Part shown: one piece after another, positions 25,739-34,706 of the stretch | Position numbering within the stretch: position 1 is the first letter of the stretch | Layout of the letters: every line of letters starts with the position of its first letter | NCBI GenBank assembly: GCA_964541375.1 | Contig: CAZIPT010000006.1 | Span: 1-49,780 of the forward strand | Length of the DNA stretch: 49,780 nt | Source of the DNA: JBAXEO01 sp964541375 | GTDB lineage: Bacteria; Actinomycetota; Coriobacteriia; Anaerosomatales; JAAXUF01 | Direction: 5' to 3' | The notes under the pieces: model-generated | The model's database searches: none | Seen by the model: only the letters and a program-made list of their open reading frames with translations | Told to the model about the DNA's origin: nothing | Translations under genes and position numbers: made by a program

Positions 25739-26896
25739 TCAGTCATGAAGGGCGTAGACGACGAAATCGATGCCGTCCACTCCATGACTCCGGCAATGCA
25801 GGCGGGCACTCGGATCCAACCGATTGATCAGCAGCGGGATCTCATGGTAGTCATGCGGGCGATGGTAGAGGCTCACCGCTAACCCTGGATGATCGGTCGT
25901 CAGTATGCGCTCAGCTCCCCGCAACGTATCGATCTCGGCGCCTTCGATATCCATCTTGATGTAGGAGGCATGCTCGACAACGTCATCCAACCGCACGCAC
26001 TTGACCTCGACACCTCCATCATCGGACAGTTTCGCATTCGTTCCACCGCTTGCTTCGAAGCGAAGCGTGCACTCCTCGCTGCCAGTTGCCTCACTGCGCA
26101 AGACGATCTTGCCTCGCGTGACGGGGTCCAAATCCTCAACGAAGGCCTGGATGTCCGCAAAGCTCCCGGTGTCGGGCTCGAACGCGTAGACGCCCTCGAA
26201 CTCGCCGTTGCAGGCCCTCAGAAACGACCGGACAGTGTCCCCATCGAACGCGCCGCAGTCCACGAAGACCTCGTGGTTAGAAAGTCGAACTAGGCCGGGC
26301 ACGAAGTACTGGTTGACTTCGTCCGCGGGCGCTAGCGCCGAATAGTCCAGAGTGAGACGCCAGGCAACCTGACCGAGGTACTGCTCTCGAGACTCTTCAT
26401 CGGCGAGCAGTTCAAACACCCTGACTATGTCTTCGCGATGCTTGAGCACATCCTGAGGGAGTACACAGTGATAGTAGGGCAGCATTTCGTCTGGGTATCG
26501 CCAGAAGAACAGCGGCAATGGGACGACGAGCTGAGCGCCCAGCGCCTTCAGCTGGCGTTCCACATCCAAGTAACCGTCTCCCGGAGACCACTTCGAGACG
26601 ACGAACGCCGCCTTATCGCCGTATCCCGCGATTGCCTTCGCGGGAGGCAGAACCTCAAGTCCCTCAACAGCGGTGCCCCACTTGGCCTCGTCATTGTCGG
26701 TGAACGCCAGCGCCGGCACCCCATTCTCGGCCAGAACCCGTGCCAGCCTGCGCCCCATCTGCCCGCAGCCGTGGAGCACGAGTGAGCGCCCGCCGCATGC
26801 CTCGACAGCGGCGCGGGATGCACGCATAGCAGCGTCCGCCACATCCTCAGCGAGCAGTGCCTCCAGTTTCTCTCTCTTTGTGAGGTTGGCGCTCAT
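25739..26896 (-). CDS. FkbM-type methyltransferase fused to an N-terminal Rossmann-like domain
   Basis: The 385-residue protein has an N-terminal segment (about 37-110) with LVLHGCGQMGRRLARVL and FTDNDEAKWG, resembling the small nucleotide-binding domain of PglD-type proteins and FkbM fusions. The C-terminal FkbM methyltransferase carries FVDCGAFDGDTVRSFL near 217, YAFEPD near 242, LDDVVEHASYIKMDIEGAE near 315 and a final VVYALHD. FkbM enzymes O-methylate sugar hydroxyls. ATG 26896 follows GGAG. It is 68 bp after ddhC and probably cotranscribed with the Ddh genes, so it may methylate the sugar they make; inferred from position only. Confidence 0.84.
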   Translation of the reverse strand: MSANLTKREKLEALLAEDVADAAMRASRAAVEACGGRSLVLHGCGQMGRRLARVLAENGVPALAFTDNDEAKWGTAVEGLEVLPPAKAIAGYGDKAAFVVSKWSPGDGYLDVERQLKALGAQLVVPLPLFFWRYPDEMLPYYHCVLPQDVLKHREDIVRVFELLADEESREQYLGQVAWRLTLDYSALAPADEVNQYFVPGLVRLSNHEVFVDCGAFDGDTVRSFLRACNGEFEGVYAFEPDTGSFADIQAFVEDLDPVTRGKIVLRSEATGSEECTLRFEASGGTNAKLSDDGGVEVKCVRLDDVVEHASYIKMDIEGAEIDTLRGAERILTTDHPGLAVSLYHRPHDYHEIPLLINRLDPSARLHCRSHGVDGIDFVVYALHD

Positions 26897-26964
26897 GCAA
26901 TCTCCAGTCGTCTTGTGGGGGGATTTCGCGTGGGTGGGTGGTAGGAGCAAATCGGATCTTCCGC

Positions 26965-28305
26965 TCAGTCGCGCACCGCCGTGACGATGACCTCGACCAT
27001 CCACGCCAGCATCTCCTGCGTCATGCCCGGATAGACCCCGATCCAGAACGCGTCGTTCATGATGCGATCGGTGTTGGTAAGCTTGCCGACAACCCGGTAG
27101 CCCTCGCCGCTCGCGCGCATCGAGTCGAAGACCGGCTGCCGCACCATGTTGCCCGCGAACAGCATACGGGTCTGCACCTTGGCGGCCTCGAGCGCAGACA
27201 CCAGCGCATCGCGGGTGACGGGCGCGCCCTCGCGGACGGTCATCAGGTAGCCGAACCACGACGGGTCTGAGCCTGTCGTCGCCTCCGGCATGATCAGCAC
27301 GTCCTGAAGCGGCCGCAGCGCCTCTCGGAGGTAGGCGTAGTTGGCTCGGCGGGCTGCAACGAACCCCGGCATCTTCTCGAGCTGCGCAACGCCAATCGCC
27401 GCCTGCATGTCCGAGACCTTGAGGTTGAAGCCGAACTCGGAGTACACATACTTGTGGTCATAGCCGAACGGCAGCGTGCCGAACTGCTGGCTGAACCGCT
27501 TGCCGCAGGTGTTGTCCTTGCCGGACGGGCAGTCGCAATCGCGACCCCAGTCGCGCATGGAGAGTAGGATCCCGGCAAGCTCGTCGGAATCGGTGTAGAC
27601 CGCGCCGCCCTCGCCCATCGTCATGTGGTGCGGCGGGTAGAAGCTCGAGGTTCCGATGTGCCCAAAGGTGCCGGTCTTGCGGCCGCGGTAGTCTCCGCCC
27701 AGCGCATCGCAGTTGTCCTCGATGAGCCACAGGTCGTGCATCTCGCAAAACGCCGTCACGGCATCGATATCGAACGGATTGCCCAGCGTGTGCGCGAGCA
27801 TCACCGCCTTGGAGCGAGGCGACAGCGCCGCCTCGAGTTGATCGACGTCGATGTTGTACGTGCCGAGCACCACGTCGACGAACACCGGTACCGCGCCGAA
27901 CTGGATGATAGGGGCCACCGTGGTCGGGAAACCGGCCGCCACAGTGATGACCTCGTCGCCGCGCTGGATGCGGCGCCCGCCCAGCTTCTCGCTCGTCAGT
28001 GCGGCAAAGGCGAGCAGGTTGGCGCTCGAGCCGGAGTTCACCAGGAGCGCGTGCTTGAGGCCCAGGTACTCGGCCAGACCCGCCTCGAACTCTCGCGAGA
28101 ATCGGCCGTAGGTCAGCCAGAAGTCGAGCGATGAGTCGACCAAGTTGACCAGCTCGTGCTCGTCGAACACGCGGCCACCGTAGGACACGCGCGATGTGCC
28201 GGGCGCGAATTCCTCAGCGCCGCCAAAGGCGACATCGTGGTACTCGCGTACTTTGTCGAGAATCTCGGCGCGCAGTCTGGCGGCGTCGTCGGTCTTTCCG
28301 GTCAC
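26965..28305 (-). CDS. ddhC: CDP-4-keto-6-deoxyglucose 3-dehydrase (E1, RfbH/DdhC)
   Basis: This PMP- and [2Fe-2S]-dependent enzyme removes the 3-hydroxyl of CDP-4-keto-6-deoxy-glucose on the way to 3,6-dideoxyhexoses. Two E1 hallmarks are exact in the 446-residue product. His226 (SFYPPHHMTMGEGG, 221-234) replaces the PLP lysine of aminotransferases. The cluster ligands Cys199, Cys257, Cys259 and Cys267 reproduce C-x57-C-x1-C-x7-C. GTG 28305 overlaps the ddhB stop (GTGA). The partner reductase DdhD (E3) is not in the window and must be encoded elsewhere or replaced. Confidence 0.95.
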   Translation of the reverse strand: MTGKTDDAARLRAEILDKVREYHDVAFGGAEEFAPGTSRVSYGGRVFDEHELVNLVDSSLDFWLTYGRFSREFEAGLAEYLGLKHALLVNSGSSANLLAFAALTSEKLGGRRIQRGDEVITVAAGFPTTVAPIIQFGAVPVFVDVVLGTYNIDVDQLEAALSPRSKAVMLAHTLGNPFDIDAVTAFCEMHDLWLIEDNCDALGGDYRGRKTGTFGHIGTSSFYPPHHMTMGEGGAVYTDSDELAGILLSMRDWGRDCDCPSGKDNTCGKRFSQQFGTLPFGYDHKYVYSEFGFNLKVSDMQAAIGVAQLEKMPGFVAARRANYAYLREALRPLQDVLIMPEATTGSDPSWFGYLMTVREGAPVTRDALVSALEAAKVQTRMLFAGNMVRQPVFDSMRASGEGYRVVGKLTNTDRIMNDAFWIGVYPGMTQEMLAWMVEVIVTAVRD

Positions 28306-29435
28306 AGTGCCTCCCGTCGCGCCCACACGGATCCGGTGTCGCGGGCAGTAGTGATGTAGCTTTGCAGATCTTCGATGCTGCTGGCTGCGGCGGAGTCTGC
28401 GTCCGCATGCCACGCGCCGTACCACGCCGCGGTCCGCGCGAGGGTCTCGGGCACATCCCACTGCGGCTGCCACCCGAGACGCGTCTGGGCCTTGCGCACG
28501 TCCAGGCTCAGCAGATGCGCCTCATGCGGCTGCTCGGCGGTCGGCGGCGTCTCCCACGATCCCGAGCCCCACGCGCCGACAAGCCCGTCGACCAGGTCGC
28601 GAACGGGCACTCCGCCCGCAGCGAGCGGCCCGAAGTTCCAGCCCTCGGCGAATGCCCGGCCGCCATCTTCCCACAGTCGCTGCGCGAGCAGCAGGTATCC
28701 CGAGAGTGGCTCGAGCACGTGCTGCCATGGTCGAACGGCGTCCGGGTTGCGTACCGGAATCGGTTCGCCCGCGGTCAGCGCGCGGATGCAGTCGGGCACG
28801 ATGCGGTCAGCAGCCCAGTCTCCCCCGCCGATCACGTTGCCCGCGCGAGCGCTCGCGACCCGTGCGCCGCTTGGAGCCTCGAAGAACGAGCGCCGATACG
28901 CCGCGGTCACGAGCTCGGAGCAGCCCTTCGATGCGCTGTAGGGATCAAACCCACCCATCGCATCTTCTTCTCGGTAGGCGTACTCCGCCTCGCGGTTCTC
29001 GTAGCACTTGTCGCTGGTCACGTTGACCGCGACGCGGACCGAATCCGCCGCGCGGACGGCCTCGAAGAAGTTCACCGCGCCCATGACGTTGGTGTCGAAG
29101 GTCTCGGCGGCATGCTCGTAGGAGAGCCGGACCAGCGGTTGCGCCGCCATGTGGATCGCGATATCGGGACTCGCGTCGCTCATCGCGCGCGCGAGTGCAT
29201 CCCGATCGCGCACATCGCCGACGATATGGCCCGCAAGACGGTCCTCGATGTTGGCGAGCTCGAACAGGGACGGCACCGTGGGCGGCTCGAGTGCGAAGCC
29301 CGTGACCTCGGCACCCATCTCGGTGAGCCAGAGAGAGAGCCACGCACCTTTGAACCCGGTGTGCCCGGTCATGAAGACGCGGCGACCGCGGTAGACGTCG
29401 CCGAAGAGGCCGCGCATGGCCGAGGGCTGGGTCAC
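28302..29435 (-). CDS. ddhB: CDP-glucose 4,6-dehydratase (RfbG/DdhB)
   Basis: The enzyme makes CDP-4-keto-6-deoxy-glucose with bound NAD. The 377-residue product has GHTGFKGAWLSLWL (near 24-37), AAQPLVRLSYEHAAETF (near 97), VTSDKCYEN near 137 (Thr-Ser-Asp-Lys in place of the usual Thr-Asp/Glu) and YSASKG near 165. These features separate CDP-glucose dehydratases from dTDP ones. The chosen GTG at 29435 overlaps the ddhA stop as GTGA; an ATG at 29417 is an alternative. Its own stop overlaps ddhC. The order ddhA-ddhB-ddhC matches Salmonella and Yersinia O-antigen loci. Confidence 0.94.
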   Translation of the reverse strand: MTQPSAMRGLFGDVYRGRRVFMTGHTGFKGAWLSLWLTEMGAEVTGFALEPPTVPSLFELANIEDRLAGHIVGDVRDRDALARAMSDASPDIAIHMAAQPLVRLSYEHAAETFDTNVMGAVNFFEAVRAADSVRVAVNVTSDKCYENREAEYAYREEDAMGGFDPYSASKGCSELVTAAYRRSFFEAPSGARVASARAGNVIGGGDWAADRIVPDCIRALTAGEPIPVRNPDAVRPWQHVLEPLSGYLLLAQRLWEDGGRAFAEGWNFGPLAAGGVPVRDLVDGLVGAWGSGSWETPPTAEQPHEAHLLSLDVRKAQTRLGWQPQWDVPETLARTAAWYGAWHADADSAAASSIEDLQSYITTARDTGSVWARREAL

Positions 29436-30202
29436 CAGACCCTCCAGGGCGCCTTGCCGGAGCCCCACAGGTCTTCAAGCAGCTGCTTGTCGCGCAGAGT
29501 GTCCATCGGCTGCCAGAAACCCTCGTGCTTGTAGGCCTGTAGCTGACCCGCCGACGCAATTCCTTCGAGCGGCGCCTGCTCCCACATCGATTCGCCGTTG
29601 CCCAGATAGTCGAAGATGCCCGGCTCGAGCACGAAGAATCCGCCGTTGACCCAGCCGCCATCGCCCTTGGGTTTCTCCTGGAACGAGAGCACCGCCTGCT
29701 CGTGAGTCAGGTCCATGGCGCCAAAGCGGCCGATAGGCTGCACGGCTGTGACGGTCGCGAGCTTGCCGTGCTCGCGGTGCGACTCGATCGAGGCACTGAT
29801 GTCGACGTCGGCCACGCCGTCTCCGTAAGTGAGAAGGAACGTCTCGCCGTCGACATACTCACGGATCTTCTGGATGCGGCCACCGGTCAACGTGTCGGCA
29901 CCGGTGTCGACCACAGTGACTCGCCACGGCTCGCTGGTGTCCTGATGGACCTCCGTCTCGCGCGTACGCAGGTCGAAAGTGACGTCGCAGCTGTGGAGCC
30001 AGTAGTTGTTGAAGTACTCCTTGATCTGGTAGCCCTTGTAGCCAGCGCAGATCACGAAGTCGTCGATGCCGTAGTGGCTGTACAACTTCATGATGTGCCA
30101 AAGGATCGGCCGTTCGCCGATCTCGACCATGGGCTTCGGTTTGAGCACGGTCTCCTCGGAAAGCCTGGTCCCGAGTCCACCCGCAAGTATGACTGCCTTC
30201 AA
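29432..30202 (-). CDS. ddhA: Glucose-1-phosphate cytidylyltransferase (RfbF/DdhA)
   Basis: This 256-residue enzyme makes CDP-glucose from CTP and glucose-1-phosphate. It has KAVILAGGLGTRLSEET (2-18), KPKPMVEIGERPILWHIMK (near 21-39), and GYKGYQIKEYFNNYW near 54, which is diagnostic of RfbF compared with RmlA or GalU. YGDGVADVD near 126 holds the metal-binding Asp. Length matches RfbF (257). The start is TTG 30202 behind GGGGAGG. It is the first of a coupled ddhABC unit. A perfect-looking -10 (TATAGT at 30249-30254) stands upstream, so the unit may have its own promoter. Confidence 0.96.
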   Translation of the reverse strand: MKAVILAGGLGTRLSEETVLKPKPMVEIGERPILWHIMKLYSHYGIDDFVICAGYKGYQIKEYFNNYWLHSCDVTFDLRTRETEVHQDTSEPWRVTVVDTGADTLTGGRIQKIREYVDGETFLLTYGDGVADVDISASIESHREHGKLATVTAVQPIGRFGAMDLTHEQAVLSFQEKPKGDGGWVNGGFFVLEPGIFDYLGNGESMWEQAPLEGIASAGQLQAYKHEGFWQPMDTLRDKQLLEDLWGSGKAPWRVW

Positions 30203-30248
30203 CGCACTGCCTCCCCGTGCTGCCGGTCCCGATTCGACACCTACCGAG

Positions 30249-30254
30249 ACTATA
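30249..30254 (-). promoter_or_regulatory. Possible -10 element of the ddhABC unit
   Basis: TATAGT on the minus strand, 47 bases before the TTG start of ddhA, lies in the short gap after the ABC exporter gene. No clear -35 box is present at 16-18 bases, so the element is suggestive only. Confidence 0.35.
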
Positions 30255-30272
30255 TCGTGCCCGCCCCGCGGG

Positions 30273-32147
30273 CTATGCCATCAGCTGACTCTCAAAGAGC
30301 TTCTGATAGGCGCCTTCCTTGGCCACCAGTTCATCGTGCGTCCCTCGCTCGACGATTCGGCCTTCGTCAACGACCAGTAGCTGGTCGGCCTTGATCACCG
30401 TGGCCAACCGGTGCGCGATCACAATGATCGTCTTCTCGCCGCTGAGCCTGGCGAGCGCCTCCTGAATGAACGCTTCGGACTGCGAATCCAACGCACTGGT
30501 CGGCTCATCGAGAATCAGGATCGAGCTTCCGTCCAGAAGCACGCGCGCGAGCCCGATACGCTGACGTTCCCCCCCTGAGAAGCGGACTCCCCGGTCGCCG
30601 AGACTGGTCTCGAGCCCGTGCGGCAGGTCGTACACGAACGAGGCGTAAGCCCGATCGAGCGCGTCCTTGATCTGCGCCTCCGTCGGCTCGAAGTCCAGAC
30701 CGTAGATCAGGTTCTCACGTACCGTGTCGTTAAAGAGCATCGCGCTCTGAGTGAGGTAGCCGATCCCCTTGCGTAGCGAACCCAGCTCATAGTCCTTTAC
30801 GCTGATTCCATCAAACGAGATGGAACCCGCGTTCGCGTCCCTGAGCCGCGGCAGCAGTTCGACGAGCGTCGACTTGCCGGCACCCGAATGCCCCACGATG
30901 GCGGTGAACGAGCCGGCAGGAATAGTCGCCGAGACCCCCTGCAGAACCGACTTGCCCCGGGACACGACTGTGCCGTCCGGCATGATGTGGTCTGGGAACT
31001 CGAACTCGACGTCCTCGAGCGTGATCTGGTTCTTCAGACCGTCAAAGACGACTTCCCCCGAGTGTATGGTGTTCGAACTTGACGCGTCGGCGGTGATCTC
31101 CTGAACGAGGTAGAGCCCCGGCAGGTTCTGCGAGATCGCATTGCGCCCGTGGTTGAACTCCTTGACCTTGGCATTGAGCCGATTGAGTACGAAGAGCAGG
31201 AGCCCCAGCTGGGCCAGCGTCATGCCGAGCAGGGCGATGCCGATGTAGAGCGTCACGAACACTGAGAGCATGAGCACCGGATCTGCGGTCACCTCGATGT
31301 TCGCACCCAGCCGCGCCTGCTTCACGCTGATGTCGCGCATCTTCTCCGAGTAGGCCTCGATCCGCTGCGATTCCGGCGTCTTCTGATCGCGAATCTTGAT
31401 GAGCGTCATCATCCCAAAGCGCTCGACGATCTTGCCCATCATGTCCTGGTTGACGCGGGCCGACACCAGGCCGAAATCACGTGTCTTGGTGAGGCTCGAC
31501 TTCACGACCAATGACACGAGGCCTGCAAAGAGAACAGCGGTCACAGTCATTGGAACCGACAGGGCGAAGAGGATCGCGATATAGACGGCGATGAGCAACG
31601 CAACCGATATCTGCTTGATGACCGCCAGTATCGCCGCGCCCGCTGCCGACGTCTGACCGATAACCACGCTGACCATGTGCCCTACGGTGTGGCGGGTGAA
31701 GAACTCCGGGTCCGCAGCGAAGACCGTGTCGAGCGTCTGCATGCGCAGCCGCATGCCGATCCGCCCGGAGACGACCGCCGAGTACCACGTGTTGTAGTAG
31801 TAGACGACCTGACGAAGCAGGATCGGGATGAACGCCAGCATCAACAATACCGGCAGGGTCGGCTTGAGGTTCAGAGCCGCCAGCAGTGATGCAAGCGCCT
31901 TCCAGAACGGACCCGAGCTGTAGAGGATGGCTGTCTTGCCGCCGGTGGGAGACTCGGCGGCGCCTTCGGCGTACTGCAGGATCGGGAGGAGCAGGGACAG
32001 GCCGATCCCCTCGAAGACCGCGAAGGCCACCGCGAAGGACACGAGTCCGAAGATCTCGCGCTTCTTGACGCTGACGACCGACATCATTCGCCGAATCGCA
32101 TTGATCTTCAGAGCGTCATTCAGGAAATCGGTGATCCTCTTGAGCAA
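30273..32147 (-). CDS. ABC exporter (fused membrane and ATPase domains), lipid-linked glycan flippase candidate
   Basis: The 624-residue half-transporter has a membrane domain with about six helices (residues 30-340) and a nucleotide-binding domain. The latter carries Walker A GHSGAGKST near 418, Q-loop TQSA, signature FSGGERQRIGLARVL at 523-537, Walker B ILILDEP near 543 and the switch His (IAHRLA). It would act as a homodimer. Members with this layout in glycan loci include PglK, which flips undecaprenyl-diphosphate oligosaccharides, and MsbA. PglK-like use is favoured by context but not proven. The start is TTG 32147 after GAGGAC. The Wzm/Wzt two-subunit pattern is absent. Confidence 0.86.
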   Translation of the reverse strand: MLKRITDFLNDALKINAIRRMMSVVSVKKREIFGLVSFAVAFAVFEGIGLSLLLPILQYAEGAAESPTGGKTAILYSSGPFWKALASLLAALNLKPTLPVLLMLAFIPILLRQVVYYYNTWYSAVVSGRIGMRLRMQTLDTVFAADPEFFTRHTVGHMVSVVIGQTSAAGAAILAVIKQISVALLIAVYIAILFALSVPMTVTAVLFAGLVSLVVKSSLTKTRDFGLVSARVNQDMMGKIVERFGMMTLIKIRDQKTPESQRIEAYSEKMRDISVKQARLGANIEVTADPVLMLSVFVTLYIGIALLGMTLAQLGLLLFVLNRLNAKVKEFNHGRNAISQNLPGLYLVQEITADASSSNTIHSGEVVFDGLKNQITLEDVEFEFPDHIMPDGTVVSRGKSVLQGVSATIPAGSFTAIVGHSGAGKSTLVELLPRLRDANAGSISFDGISVKDYELGSLRKGIGYLTQSAMLFNDTVRENLIYGLDFEPTEAQIKDALDRAYASFVYDLPHGLETSLGDRGVRFSGGERQRIGLARVLLDGSSILILDEPTSALDSQSEAFIQEALARLSGEKTIIVIAHRLATVIKADQLLVVDEGRIVERGTHDELVAKEGAYQKLFESQLMA

Positions 32148-32247
32148 AGCGAAGCGTCCTCACGTGGGGCTGGAAATGCAGTCCATCTAGGATACCCGAG
32201 CGTGGAGTGCGCTGCTGCGCGATCCACTCGGGCCGCGCGACGGATAG

Positions 32248-33375
32248 TCAGCTCCGGCCCAGCACCAGCCGGTAGACGTCCAATGTCGCCTCGGCGGTTC
32301 GCTCCCACGTGAGCTCGCCGGCGCGAGCCAGTCCGGCGGCGCTTGTGCGCTGATGGAGCCCAGCATCGGCGAGCAGCTCCTCAAGCTGATGCGAGAGCGC
32401 GTCCACATCTCCGGCTGCGAAGATCAGTGCACCGTCCCCCACGGCCTCGGGCAGGGACGCTGCATCGGCCACGAGCGCCGGTGTCCCCAGCGCCATCGCC
32501 TCGATGGGCGGGAGCCCGAAGCCCTCGTACAGCGACGGGAAGACAAACGCCGAGGCGCCCGCCATCAGGCCGCGCAGGTCGGCATCGCTCACCCGGCCCG
32601 TGAATGCGGCTCGATCGCGCACGCCGGGGGCGACGTGGGCAAGCTCGCGGTCGAGGTAGCCGGGCTCATCGGCGCCTACCAGCAGCAGTCGCAGCTCGGG
32701 CCGGTCAGGGGCGATCAATGCGAAGGCCGAGAGTAGCGTCGGCAGGTCCTTGTGGTCGCGCGTCGAGCCCATGGAGAGCACATACGGTCCGCCGTCCGAG
32801 GCGGCATGGGGCGCGCTGGGCGTGTCTGCGTGAGCTGAAGCGAAGTCGTCAACGCCCAGCGAGATCGCGGTGATCCGCCCGGCCGCCGCGGGAAAGACGC
32901 CTTCGATCTCGCCGACGGTGAATGTGGCGTCTGTGATGATGTGGTCGGCGAACCGCACCGCCCGCTGGTTCCACCAGCGGTACACCCTGCGCTTGAGCGC
33001 AGAAGGCATGACCCCCGGAACGAGCAGAGGCGCCAGGTCGTGCATCGTGACGACAAGGGGATGGGGCGCCGGCAACGGTGTGGGAAAGTGTGCGCAGTGG
33101 GTGATGTCGGGCGATGCGCCACCCACGATGCGCGCCAGCTCCCGGCCGCCGCCGATCGAGAACGGGTGCTTGTGCGCCCAGATCGGCTCGGGGAGCGGGA
33201 GGAGCCCGTCGGGGCGCTCGGCACCCCAGGTAGCGATAACAGGCGGCTCTTCGCCGGCGTGGACGACCTGCACGAGTTCGACACCGTCGACGCGGGCGAG
33301 GGCTCGAGCCAGACCGACGGTGTAGCGGCCGACGCCGGTCCAGGTCGCCATGCGACAGTCGAGCAGAACGCGCAC
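32248..33375 (-). CDS. Glycosyltransferase family 4
   Basis: The 375-residue GT-B enzyme begins RVLLDCRMATWTGVGRYTVGLARAL, a start shared by mannosyltransferase-like GT4 proteins. It has HCAHFPTPLP near 95, HDLAPLLVPG near 110, LSMGSTRDHKDLPTLL near 197 and the E-x7-E donor motif in YEGFGLPPIEAMALGTP near 281. GTG 33375 is preceded by GGGGGAG. It lies 43 bp after the next GT4 gene. No membrane helix; it should act in the cytoplasm. Sugar specificity is unknown, though GDP-mannose-derived donors are provided in this locus. Confidence 0.88.
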   Translation of the reverse strand: MRVLLDCRMATWTGVGRYTVGLARALARVDGVELVQVVHAGEEPPVIATWGAERPDGLLPLPEPIWAHKHPFSIGGGRELARIVGGASPDITHCAHFPTPLPAPHPLVVTMHDLAPLLVPGVMPSALKRRVYRWWNQRAVRFADHIITDATFTVGEIEGVFPAAAGRITAISLGVDDFASAHADTPSAPHAASDGGPYVLSMGSTRDHKDLPTLLSAFALIAPDRPELRLLLVGADEPGYLDRELAHVAPGVRDRAAFTGRVSDADLRGLMAGASAFVFPSLYEGFGLPPIEAMALGTPALVADAASLPEAVGDGALIFAAGDVDALSHQLEELLADAGLHQRTSAAGLARAGELTWERTAEATLDVYRLVLGRS

Positions 33376-33418
33376 TCAATCTCCCCCACGGCGTACATCG
33401 AAAGCGGACAAGCCTAGG

Positions 33419-34705
33419 TTACCATTCACGCCGCTGTTCGATGATGCGCGCCACCTCCGGGCGCACCTGCTCCGGCGTAACGCCCAGAAGACCTTCTCCC
33501 AGCCGTCCGACCGCCTGCGACAGCCTTCGGCTCGACTCGACGCACTCCAGAAACTCGACAAGGCTCCGACCGTATCGCGCAGAGTCGAATCGCGTCTGGG
33601 CGTACGCGCGAGTCCGGGCCCCCGTAGCGCGCCGCAGTTCCTCATCGCCGACCAGCGACGCAAGCGCGCTGGAAATCGCATCACCTTCGTCGGCCGGTGG
33701 CGTGCGAACGAGCGTGTCGGCAGGGAAGCTCGCGTAAAAGCCGATGTCCGAGACCACGATGGGCGTGGGATACGCGAGTTGCTCGATGAGGGAGCCGCTT
33801 GCCGACTCGGTTGACGGGTAGCGAAGGTTCACGAAGATGTCGGCGGCGGCCAGCCATGCGTGGAGCCCCCGCTCCGGCAAGAAGCCGGTGATGCGAAAGT
33901 GGTCGCTCAGACCCAGGGCTCGCACTCGGGAGAGCAGCTGCTCGACCTGCGCGTGATGGCCACCGCTTGCGAAGACGAACTGCACGCGCTCACGAAGGTC
34001 TTGTGGCAGAAGCGAGATCGCGACGAGCGTTTGCTCGAGCCGCTTGGACTCGCCCATGCGACCGTGCGAGACGATCAGCACCGCATCGTCGGCAATGCCG
34101 AGGGAGGCGCGGTCCGTATCGTCGGCCGAGAGCTCGACCGGCAGGTAGAACGGATGCTCGATGCTCGTTACCGGCACCAGCCCCGGATAGCGGTCCACGA
34201 GCGGGAGCGCGTCCTCAGAGTGGACGACCACGCCCGTCGCGTTCCAGAGGCACGGCTCGATCAACGCGGCCTCTCCCCCACCTTCGAGCCCGAGTATCTG
34301 CCGAGAAGCCCTCGCAGCGACATCCGCACCGCAGTAGTAGGCGAGCAGGTCGCGATAGCGACGCGCTTCGGAGTGCATGACGGTGTAGTAGACCCGCATG
34401 AAGTGGGCCATCGTCTTGTCGTGCTGAATCACCACACCGGGGTGCTCCGAGTAGACCTCGAAGATGTCGGCGTGCATCTCAGGGTAGTTGCCAAAGTTGT
34501 AGATCAGGTGGTCGTAGTCGCCGAGCCGGGCGCGCTCGGCCGGGTCGCGCAGGTCGCGCACGGTCAGGCTCGTCGGGTGATCGTCGGGCCGCGGCGTCGT
34601 CCATATGTCGACCTCGGCGAGGCGCGAGACCGCCAGCGCCGCCGAAAGCGAGTACTTCGCGATGCCGGTCTGCTCGGAAAGCGGCGTGAACCAGGCCACT
34701 CGCAT
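33419..34705 (-). CDS. Glycosyltransferase family 4
   Basis: This 428-residue enzyme starts MRVAWFTPLSEQTGIAKYS, with YNFGNYPEMHADIFEV near 70, HDKTMAHFMRVYY near 91, LIVSHGRMGESKRLEQTL near 219 and the E-x7-E motif in TESASGSLIEQLAYPTPIVVSD near 316. ATG 34705 has GGGTGG six bases upstream and avoids overlap; a GTG at 34714 would overlap the small gene by 8 bp. Similar proteins usually work beside the NLFHINP-type glycosyltransferases in multi-enzyme O-antigen assembly. The acceptor is unknown. Confidence 0.87.
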   Translation of the reverse strand: MRVAWFTPLSEQTGIAKYSLSAALAVSRLAEVDIWTTPRPDDHPTSLTVRDLRDPAERARLGDYDHLIYNFGNYPEMHADIFEVYSEHPGVVIQHDKTMAHFMRVYYTVMHSEARRYRDLLAYYCGADVAARASRQILGLEGGGEAALIEPCLWNATGVVVHSEDALPLVDRYPGLVPVTSIEHPFYLPVELSADDTDRASLGIADDAVLIVSHGRMGESKRLEQTLVAISLLPQDLRERVQFVFASGGHHAQVEQLLSRVRALGLSDHFRITGFLPERGLHAWLAAADIFVNLRYPSTESASGSLIEQLAYPTPIVVSDIGFYASFPADTLVRTPPADEGDAISSALASLVGDEELRRATGARTRAYAQTRFDSARYGRSLVEFLECVESSRRLSQAVGRLGEGLLGVTPEQVRPEVARIIEQRREW

Positions 34706-34706
34706 G

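Noticed and set aside
26965..28305. Treating DdhC as the missing LegC aminotransferase
   Set aside because: The PLP lysine is His and the four iron-sulfur cysteines are exact for E1 dehydrase.
28194..29534. A 446-codon plus-strand open frame opposite ddhB
   Set aside because: It is antisense to ddhB and ddhC, whose motifs are exact; the translation is Arg/Ala-rich with no recognisable domain. High GC makes such long antisense frames common.
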